Of a stretch of 7,359 nt of DNA, positions 1 through 3,878 are shown piece after piece. Every line of letters begins with the position of its first letter. The stretch's first letter is position 1. The stretch comes from an uncultured Verrucomicrobiales bacterium (GTDB taxonomy: Bacteria; Verrucomicrobiota; Verrucomicrobiia; Verrucomicrobiales; Akkermansiaceae), in contig CALABM010000168.1 in assembly GCA_937885815.1 (NCBI GenBank), positions 1 through 7,359 on the forward strand, in the 5' to 3' direction. The position numbers and the translations under genes were made by a program. The notes below the pieces were generated by a model, which saw nothing but the letters and a program-made list of their open reading frames with translations, did not search any database and had not been told where the DNA came from.

Positions 1-238
1 ACAGTCGCCATTTGCTGGACCACAGCACCCAAGCCAGAGCAAAAGCTCCCGCTACGGCCACATATTGAGCCACGGCAAAGGGAATACGCCCTTCCAGCAA
101 GCTATGCGTCCAATCCCAAAGGACGGGTGATTCTCCCTGTGCTACCCACGCATTGTGGTGTAATTGCAGGAGCCCGATAGTTGCCACAACGGCCACCAGT
201 ATAAGCACTAGGATGGAGATGAAGATTCGGCGTATCAT
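1..238 (-). CDS. N-terminal part of a two-helix inner-membrane protein (partial, runs off left edge)
   Basis: The minus strand is open from an ATG at 236-238 to the left edge, about 79 codons. The product starts MIRRIFISILVLILVAVVAT. It has a hydrophobic helix at about residues 5-24, a polar loop of about 30 residues, and a second helix at about residues 54-72 (beginning PFAVAQYVAVAGAF) followed by SSKWR. The positively charged N-terminus predicts both ends in the cytoplasm and the loop outside. A matching promoter (TTGCAC, 17 bp, TATAAT) sits just upstream, which supports this start and gives a leader of about 30 nt. Two helices with a short periplasmic loop at the N-terminus occur in VirD4/TraG-type coupling proteins but also in many other families. 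The fragment is too short to decide, so the function is unknown. It is transcribed divergently from the gene at 380. Confidence 0.6.
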   Translation of the reverse strand, partial: MIRRIFISILVLILVAVVATIGLLQLHHNAWVAQGESPVLWDWTHSLLEGRIPFAVAQYVAVAGAFALAWVLWSSKWRL

Positions 239-275
239 TGGCGTGTGTAGGAAGGGCTATTATCCGTTACAAGTG

Positions 276-304
276 ATTATAGCAATTACCTCCATTCTGT
301 GCAA
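276..304 (-). promoter_or_regulatory. Sigma70-type promoter for the left-edge membrane protein gene
   Basis: Read on the minus strand, the -35 element TTGCAC (299-304) and a perfect -10 TATAAT (276-281) are separated by exactly 17 bp. Transcription would begin near 269, about 30 nt before the ATG at 238. No clear Shine-Dalgarno sequence precedes that ATG. Confidence 0.65.
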
Positions 305-333
305 GCGCGGAGGTAAGTTATCGCCCTTTTTGG

Positions 334-362
334 TTGTCATGATTCTCTCTGTCTGATATAGT
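334..362 (+). promoter_or_regulatory. Sigma70-type promoter for the gene at 380
   Basis: TTGTCA (334-339) and TATAGT (357-362) are spaced by 17 bp. The predicted start of transcription is near 369, leaving only about 11 nt before the GTG at 380. It is back to back with the minus-strand promoter at 276-304, and the two -35 boxes are 29 bp apart, so one regulator bound between them could influence both. Confidence 0.55.
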
Positions 363-379
363 GAACGCATGGCAAAAAA

Positions 380-1111
380 GTGACTAGTGCTCGCATGTGG
401 GAGCTGTTGGAGCAAATGAGGCAAGAGGGAATACTGCCGCTTGGTGTGGTAAATGCCTGGAATCTTTATTATGCACTTTCTACTTCCGAGAGGTCGTATT
501 ATTCCCGCAGATTTACGCAAAAGGATGCCGAAAATGCTCTATATTGGGCATATCAACGCGGCGTTAGTGGACAGTTACTGCGAGATTGGGTGGCCGAATA
601 CGCGCGCCGTGAGGGGGAATTGTGCCAAGCTGTGGTGCCGGTGCGCTGTCGCTGGGGTATACACAACGAATTGGTTCAGCTAGAAATTTTCAATGTTCGA
701 GACCTAAAAAGTTTGGAAGAGAATATGCGAATGGCGTTGAGAATGGCTCATCCATATGCCCCTGCCGAATTTCCCTGTACTAAATTGCGGGTGAGACGTG
801 GCGATGTACCCGACCTGCGGGTGACTTACCAGTGGAGAGGAGAGGTTCTCAGTGGCAAAATTAGGCCTGTGGATGTGTGGCGAGCCGGGGGATTTGCCGC
901 ATGTTTCTGTGGTTCACGCGTGAAAGATAAAGAGATAACGGTGCGGAGTATTGAGGTGGTGGGCAAAACTCCGCGCTTGCTGCCTACGTGGCAGGCTGTT
1001 CTGCTGCGCCTGTGGGAGATGTTTTCTTATCAATTAGGCATGAGCGTAGTAGTCTCTGCTGTTAAAAAAACACGTTTTGTCTTCATTGAACGGAAGCATT
1101 TGCTGCCATGA
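380..1111 (+). CDS. Conserved-looking protein of unknown function, 243 aa
   Basis: I do not recognise this protein. It has no signal peptide and no membrane helix, so it is probably cytoplasmic. Residues 1-125 look mainly helical and charged (WELLEQMRQEG, FTQKDAENALYWAYQRG, LRDWVAEYARREGE). Residues 130-240 look strand-rich and basic (KLRVRRGD, LRVTYQWRGE, VVSAVKKTRFVFIERKH). Cysteines lie at residues 82, 90, 133, 175 and 177 without an obvious metal-site pattern. The GTG at 380 is favoured because the promoter at 334-362 lies just upstream. An in-frame ATG at 395 would shorten the protein by five residues. Neither start has a good Shine-Dalgarno sequence. The TGA stop overlaps an ATG (ATGA at 1108-1111), suggesting coupling to a small downstream membrane peptide. 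The reading frame is long and promoter-linked, so I am confident it is a gene but not of its role. Confidence 0.75.
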   Translation: MTSARMWELLEQMRQEGILPLGVVNAWNLYYALSTSERSYYSRRFTQKDAENALYWAYQRGVSGQLLRDWVAEYARREGELCQAVVPVRCRWGIHNELVQLEIFNVRDLKSLEENMRMALRMAHPYAPAEFPCTKLRVRRGDVPDLRVTYQWRGEVLSGKIRPVDVWRAGGFAACFCGSRVKDKEITVRSIEVVGKTPRLLPTWQAVLLRLWEMFSYQLGMSVVVSAVKKTRFVFIERKHLLP

Positions 1112-1228
1112 AAGTTACGGCGAATCGCCTTGGGCGTTTTACTTTTTGTTGCTATTGGCCTCGCTAACGGTGCTTATTATTCGTTGCAATCGTTATATCC
1201 TAAATGTAATCCTTGTGGTTTGCTTTGA
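1108..1228 (+). pseudogene. Short hydrophobic peptide gene, apparently frameshifted near its start
   Basis: An ATG at 1108 overlaps the stop of the preceding gene, but in its own frame it encodes only 19 unremarkable residues. One base of shift, just after ATGAAA, opens a frame ending at TGA 1226-1228. That frame reads KLRRIALGVLLFVAIGLANG followed by AYYSLQSLYPKCNPCGLL. This is an ideal signal-peptide or single-helix sequence with basic residues, a hydrophobic core, and a short tail with two cysteines. Removing the G at 1114 would join M-K directly to it, giving a 39-residue peptide translationally coupled to 380-1111. It may be a recent frameshift, a sequencing error, or expression from a non-ATG start such as TTG at 1130. 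A third frame through 1077-1286 is also hydrophobic but less convincing. Confidence 0.4.
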
Positions 1229-1300
1229 GCGGATTTTGAAACAGTTAGGGTATTGTTTGATTCTCACGGGGATACTTGAAATTTAAGGGCAAGAGCGGAG

Positions 1301-1327
1301 AAGGGGGGCAAACAATTACTCCCCCTT
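1301..1327 (-). terminator. Weak G/C hairpin at the end of the lipoprotein gene
   Basis: AAGGGGG (1301-1307) can pair with CCCCCTT (1321-1327) across a 13-nt loop, spanning the stop codon of the minus-strand gene at 1316. It lies between convergent genes and could slow polymerase from either side. There is no T tract on either strand, so intrinsic termination is doubtful. Confidence 0.3.
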
Positions 1328-1984
1328 GTCAGAAGTATTTTCTAGCTGTTCAAAAAGGGATACAATGCTGCGAGTCTCCGGCGTGTTTGCATGTTCCCAC
1401 GGAGCGCGTTTGATGTTTGTGTACACATCATCATCTTTTGTTCCCTCGTGGCCCAGATTGTACACCAGATACAGGGGCCTGCCCTGATTAACCGTATCAC
1501 CAGGATGCTGTACCTCAATCAGAGCTTCCACCATGCGGTCGGTCATGGTAAAGGCATCGGAGCCCTCGGGGGCTTCCTCTATGCATTTTCCGCGCACAGC
1601 CAGCAGCCTGCCCTTCTGCACAGGCACGGAGTATAAATCAATGACTCCACCGGGGAGGGGAATGTGGTCAATCAACGAATACTCAATGCCGCCCGCAAAG
1701 TCCACGCGTTTAATGGCACAGGCCGGTGAAAACTGTATCTCCTGCCCACAGTAGGCCGCGAAGGGGGCAGTCTTTGATAAGTCGTAGAATGTCGTCCGAA
1801 CCTGCCAGCCATTCGGTTGAGAGAAGCTGATAACCTTTTTCGGAGTCGTGGGGACCCAGTCATTTGGCGCTTTTACTCCGGTTACATTGCAGACGCCGTC
1901 TTCTATTTCCTGACAGCTATTCAGGATTGCACCCGCCGCAAGGCAGATGGCTGTGGTGGCAAGGATTTTACGGAAGATGGTCAT
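1316..1984 (-). CDS. Putative lipoprotein of unknown function, 222 aa
   Basis: The protein begins MTIFRKILATTAICLAAGAI followed by LNSC, a type II signal peptide with Cys24 as the likely lipidated residue. Asn at the -2 position is slightly unusual for a lipobox. Gln25 and Glu26 after the cysteine do not resemble the +2 Asp inner-membrane retention signal, so an outer-membrane location is plausible. The mature part contains cysteines at 32, 79, 89 and 134 that could form disulfides. It also has a strand-rich middle (YSLIDHIPLPGGVIDLYSVP) and an acidic, glycine-containing segment (NLGHEGTKDDDVYTN). I recognise no enzyme motif. A strong promoter at 2011-2039 supports the start. The gene lies downstream of, and in the same direction as, the ankyrin-like gene at 2208-2699, but each has its own promoter. 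Those promoters and upstream regions appear related. Confidence 0.75.
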   Translation of the reverse strand: MTIFRKILATTAICLAAGAILNSCQEIEDGVCNVTGVKAPNDWVPTTPKKVISFSQPNGWQVRTTFYDLSKTAPFAAYCGQEIQFSPACAIKRVDFAGGIEYSLIDHIPLPGGVIDLYSVPVQKGRLLAVRGKCIEEAPEGSDAFTMTDRMVEALIEVQHPGDTVNQGRPLYLVYNLGHEGTKDDDVYTNIKRAPWEHANTPETRSIVSLFEQLENTSDKGE

Positions 1985-2010
1985 AACTAAGCGTGTATCT
2001 GTTACGGGGC

Positions 2011-2039
2011 ATTATATCAATTCCCGCCCCTCGGTTCAA
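2011..2039 (-). promoter_or_regulatory. Strong extended sigma70 promoter for the lipoprotein gene
   Basis: Read on the minus strand: -35 TTGAAC (2034-2039), a 17-bp spacer ending in TGA, and a perfect -10 TATAAT (2011-2016). The TG just before the -10 makes it an extended -10 promoter. Transcription should start near 2003-2005, within the sequence CCGTAACAGATA (1996-2007), giving a leader of about 20 nt. Confidence 0.7.
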
Positions 2040-2087
2040 GCGTGGATGGCATTTTGTTGCGAGTTTCCTGCATTTTTGGTGCCGATG

Positions 2088-2116
2088 GCGCAAAAACAGA
2101 GCTGCAAGGGTAGGAT
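2088..2116. repeat. Imperfect direct repeat, copy A, upstream of the lipoprotein promoter
   Basis: This 29-nt segment matches copy B at 2778-2805 with one gap and two substitutions. The shared core is GAGCTGCAAGGG followed by AGGAT. The similarity continues more weakly downstream on the plus strand (TGGAGCCC then GG-CTG). It ends about 50 bp upstream of the -35 box of the gene starting at 1984. It may be a regulator site or the remnant of a duplicated control region. Confidence 0.6.
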
Positions 2117-2139
2117 GGAGCCCCGGCCTGACAAGTGAA

Positions 2140-2163
2140 CAGCCTAGGAGGAATCCTAGGCTG
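2140..2163. terminator. Perfect 10-bp hairpin, possible terminator of the ankyrin-like gene
   Basis: The arm CAGCCTAGGA (2140-2149) is followed by a 4-nt loop (GGAA) and its exact complement TCCTAGGCTG (2154-2163). The hairpin lies 44 nt past the stop of the minus-strand gene at 2208. A second small hairpin, GACCC with GGGTC and a 6-nt loop, sits between them at 2179-2194. Neither has a T tract in the minus direction, so this may be an RNA 3'-end stabiliser or a protein-binding palindrome rather than an intrinsic terminator. As plus-strand RNA the loop would be a GNRA tetraloop. Confidence 0.45.
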
Positions 2164-2207
2164 CAAGGTGGTGTTTTTGACCCGTTGTTGGGTCGCTTAT
2201 GGTTGCG

Positions 2208-2699
2208 TTACTTCTTGCTGTGACGCTTCCGATACGCATCGGAGTACAGCAAACCGGAATAAACGGGGTATTTCTTCTGAGCTTCCAGAATAATAGAGAG
2301 AATCTCAGCATAATCCGGGTTGCCCTCAGCTCTATTCTTCCAGAAGGAGCCACCGGGCGGAGGGAAAGGAATTGCCCCGTTAGCGAGAAGCAGAGACACT
2401 ATTTCCTTGTCTTTTCTCTGCATGGCTTCCGTCAGCGGCGTGCCACTCCAGCCATCATGATTCCACCAGTCATTCACTTCCTCGGGATGCTCATTGATAC
2501 GAGTAATGACAGCCTGACGGGAAGCCTCGCTACCATCCATTTGCTGGATGAGACGAATCAGAACGCTGTCATATTCAAAGTAAATCATATTCCCGAAGCC
2601 CGGGTGGTCCGGATTGCCGGGGTAAACTATCTCCTCCGCTTTTGCAGAAAAAAGGGAGAGCATACAACAAGCCGTTGCGATAAAAGGTCTCAGATTCAT
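2208..2699 (-). CDS. Exported small protein with ankyrin-like repeat, 163 aa
   Basis: The N-terminus (MNLRPFIATACCMLSLFSAK, then A) is a type I signal peptide with probable cleavage after AKA at residue 21, so the protein should reach the periplasm or the outside. Residues 84-110 contain the ankyrin signature GTPLTEAMQRKDKEIVSLLL followed by ANGA, that is TPL-x-x-A, the helix KEIVSLLL and the NGA turn. Flanking segments (residues 60-80, SRQAVITRINEHPEEVNDWW, and 130-145, YAEILSIILEA) could be degenerate neighbouring repeats, giving two to three in total. Ankyrin repeats bind proteins; the partner cannot be told from the sequence. The tail is basic (RKRHSKK). The gene has its own promoter at 2733-2761 and is followed by a strong hairpin. 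Confidence 0.75.
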   Translation of the reverse strand: MNLRPFIATACCMLSLFSAKAEEIVYPGNPDHPGFGNMIYFEYDSVLIRLIQQMDGSEASRQAVITRINEHPEEVNDWWNHDGWSGTPLTEAMQRKDKEIVSLLLANGAIPFPPPGGSFWKNRAEGNPDYAEILSIILEAQKKYPVYSGLLYSDAYRKRHSKK

Positions 2700-2732
2700 A
2701 GTATTTGGAAGATGGTTATTTGTTACGGTGTC

Positions 2733-2761
2733 ATGTTACCAGAATCCGGGAGGCGCTGCAA
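2733..2761 (-). promoter_or_regulatory. Promoter of the ankyrin-like gene
   Basis: Read on the minus strand: -35 TTGCAG (2756-2761), a 17-bp spacer ending in TGG, and -10 TAACAT (2733-2738), an extended -10 form. The start site would fall near 2725, inside CCGTAACAAATA (2717-2728). That sequence is nearly identical to the one covering the start site of the lipoprotein gene. The leader would be about 27 nt. Confidence 0.5.
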
Positions 2762-2777
2762 GCTGTTAGTTCGGAAA

Positions 2778-2805
2778 GCGCAAAACTGAGCTGCAAGGGG
2801 AGGAT
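2778..2805. repeat. Imperfect direct repeat, copy B, upstream of the ankyrin-like gene promoter
   Basis: This is the second copy of the element at 2088-2116. It ends 16 bp upstream of the -35 box of the gene starting at 2699, whereas copy A ends about 48 bp from its -35 box. The TGGAGCCC similarity resumes on the plus strand after a 10-nt insertion. Confidence 0.6.
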
Positions 2806-2817
2806 TTGCTCGAAGTG

Positions 2818-2949
2818 GAGCCCTTGGTCTGCCGGGGCTCATTCTTGCCTGAGATTTCGATGAATTACGTGTAAATTGCCGTAAATGGTCTTCATCAATG
2901 ACACCATGACCATAGAACCATCTTTTTCCTGAATGCCGGTGAAAAACGG
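2818..2949. other. Intergenic control region without a convincing gene
   Basis: This is the middle of the 350-nt gap between the divergent genes at 2699 and 3050. It holds a small hairpin (GAGCCC at 2818-2823 with GGGCTC at 2835-2840, 11-nt loop). It also holds a short minus-strand open stretch (2839-2913, 24 codons from ATG) with protein-like composition but no promoter or ribosome site. I see no RNA gene or riboswitch. Confidence 0.4.
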
Positions 2950-2968
2950 TCGTTCCGGGGGCTATATA

Positions 2969-3003
2969 TGCATGAGCGGGTTATTTCGCCCTCTCCTCAT
3001 GCA
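2969..3003. promoter_or_regulatory. Inverted repeat abutting the -35 box of the 3050 gene, candidate operator
   Basis: TGCATGAG (2969-2976) and its exact complement CTCATGCA (2996-3003) are separated by 19 nt, a 27-nt centre-to-centre spacing. The right arm ends one base before the -35 hexamer at 3004. This placement suits a dimeric regulator acting at the promoter. The spacing does not suit a compact RNA hairpin, and the site would not be transcribed from the promoter at 3004-3032. Confidence 0.4.
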
Positions 3004-3032
3004 TTGAATGTGTGAGCATTCCAATATATAAC
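3004..3032 (+). promoter_or_regulatory. Promoter of the 3050-3708 gene pair
   Basis: TTGAAT (3004-3009) and TATAAC (3027-3032) are spaced by 17 bp. The start site should be near 3039, about 11 nt before the ATG at 3050. No Shine-Dalgarno sequence lies in that short leader. Confidence 0.55.
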
Positions 3033-3049
3033 CCAACAACGACCAAACG

Positions 3050-3496
3050 ATGAGTACAAGATCGCACATCGGCATCTGGAACGAAGATGGAAGTCTGGAT
3101 GTCATTTATTGTCACTGGGACGGCTACCCGTCATACAACGGGGCTCTCCTTCTCCATCATTACCAAGCCCCGGAGAAAATTCGGGAATTGATTGCCCTGG
3201 GAGATATCAGTTCGCTGGCTGAATCTGTAAAGCCGGCGGAAGGTGAACATACCTTCGAATCACCCCAGGAAGGTGTTGTCGTAGCCTACGGACGAGATCG
3301 TCACGAGGATGGCGTTGACACCAAACACTTCGACACACTGGATGAGTACAAGAAGCTCATGCGCTCTGAAGGTGGGTACATCGAATATGTCTATCTGTAT
3401 CAGGCCTGCGACAGGAAATGGATATGGACACCGGCAACCGACAATATCGGCCTTGTGGAACTGAAGGATTTAACCGAGGAGAACGTAGCAGCATGA
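3050..3496 (+). CDS. Small cytoplasmic protein of a phage/mobile-element-associated family, 148 aa
   Basis: The N-terminus MSTRSHIGIWNEDGSLDVIY, then CHWDGYPSYNG, matches from memory a family of small proteins. That family shares STRS-x-I, an acidic -DG- turn, and a CHWDGYP segment followed by PEKI-x-ELIALGD. A later VVAYGRDR motif is present at residues 77-84. I have met such proteins mainly in phages and mobile elements, usually annotated as hypothetical. No function is established that I can name. Conserved Cys21, His22, Asp24, Arg82 and Asp83 could form a binding or catalytic site, but that is inference. There is no signal peptide or membrane helix. The length (148 aa) appears complete, with strong conservation features from the first residue, which supports the ATG at 3050. 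Its stop overlaps the next gene's start, so the two are probably one operon. Confidence 0.8.
   Translation: MSTRSHIGIWNEDGSLDVIYCHWDGYPSYNGALLLHHYQAPEKIRELIALGDISSLAESVKPAEGEHTFESPQEGVVVAYGRDRHEDGVDTKHFDTLDEYKKLMRSEGGYIEYVYLYQACDRKWIWTPATDNIGLVELKDLTEENVAA
3477..3481 (+). promoter_or_regulatory. Shine-Dalgarno sequence for the coupled gene at 3493
   Basis: AGGAG lies 11 nt upstream of the ATG at 3493, inside the end of the preceding gene. It is one of the few clear ribosome sites in the window and favours 3493 over the longer in-frame start at 3418. Confidence 0.5.
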
Positions 3497-3708
3497 GCGA
3501 GGAACGAATCAGGAAACAGCTGGTAGACCTGGATTTCCCCAACCTCTGCCGGCTTATTGTCACTGCGGAAGTAAATCCCCGTTGTATTGCCCTGTGCCAC
3601 GATGGTAAAGAGTATGCCGTCACGATACACGAGAAGCTCTGCAAGCGAGCCAAGGTATATTATCACGGCTCCAAGGCAGTATGCATTGGTGGATCCGTCT
3701 TCGCCTGA
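3493..3708 (+). CDS. Small protein of unknown function coupled to the preceding gene, 71 aa
   Basis: The ATG at 3493 overlaps the TGA of the preceding gene (ATGA), with AGGAG in front, so translation is probably coupled. The product, MSEERIRKQLVDLDFPNLCR onwards, has an N-terminal charged helix. This is followed by a compact strand-rich region (IALCHDGKEYAVTIHEK, AKVYYHGSKAVCIGG). Cysteines lie at residues 19, 31, 46 and 65. It is soluble, with no signal peptide. I do not recognise the family. The frame is also open upstream to 3418, but those residues (MDMDTGNRQYRPCG) are out-of-frame products of the conserved tail of the previous gene. Coupling suggests the two proteins act together or are needed in equal amounts. 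Confidence 0.65.
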   Translation: MSEERIRKQLVDLDFPNLCRLIVTAEVNPRCIALCHDGKEYAVTIHEKLCKRAKVYYHGSKAVCIGGSVFA

Positions 3709-3813
3709 TTCACAGGCTACGCCGAGACAAGGTGGGCGGTGAATACCAGAGGCATGAGCCGACCCTACGCCGACGAGACACCTCTCGGCGGCGCAGGAGG
3801 AGGGTAGAATCCC
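3709..3813. other. GC-rich intergenic stretch with strong secondary-structure potential
   Basis: The sequence CTACGCCGA occurs twice, at 3717-3725 and 3765-3773. The second copy starts a compound hairpin. CGCCGA (3768-3773) pairs with TCGGCG (3785-3790), and GAG (3775-3777) pairs with CTC (3782-3784) around the loop ACAC. An outer stem of ACCCT (3762-3766) with AGGGT (3801-3805) encloses it. The stretch is richer in G+C than its surroundings. The plus-strand frame through it (3681-3869) is an arginine-rich, unlikely protein. It may be a structured RNA 3' region of the upstream operon, a small RNA, or relic DNA. I match it to no known RNA class. Confidence 0.4.
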
Positions 3814-3847
3814 GCTTGCCCGATACAGATAAGGCTCAGCAATTTTT
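3814..3847 (+). terminator. Possible terminator of the 3050-3708 operon
   Basis: GCTTGCC (3814-3820) can pair imperfectly with GGCTCAGC (3833-3840), as GCT/AGC plus GCC/GGC around an internal mismatch. AATTTTT (3841-3847) follows. The stem is weak and the loop is 12 nt, but the T run and the position between convergent genes fit an intrinsic terminator. Confidence 0.35.
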
Positions 3848-3878
3848 ACACCCTGATGATGTATCCTAGTGCTTGGTG

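Noticed and set aside
2199..2789. Plus-strand open frame of 196 codons over the ankyrin-like gene
   Set aside because: The minus strand has a signal peptide, ankyrin motif and promoter. The plus frame shows no domain character and runs through the opposite gene's promoter.
2839..2913. Minus-strand 24-codon frame beginning MVMVSLMKTIYGNLH, open further upstream
   Set aside because: It looks protein-like, but it is short and no promoter or ribosome site serves it. I could not tie it to any family, so it may be chance or a relic.
3853..3859. CTGATGA, the core string of hammerhead ribozymes
   Set aside because: No GAAA partner segment or flanking stems are present at suitable distance, so it is a chance match.
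3681..3869. Plus-strand 62-codon arginine-rich frame after the coupled pair
   Set aside because: It starts inside the preceding gene, and its RRRDTSRRRRRR composition comes from GC-rich hairpin sequence rather than a real protein.
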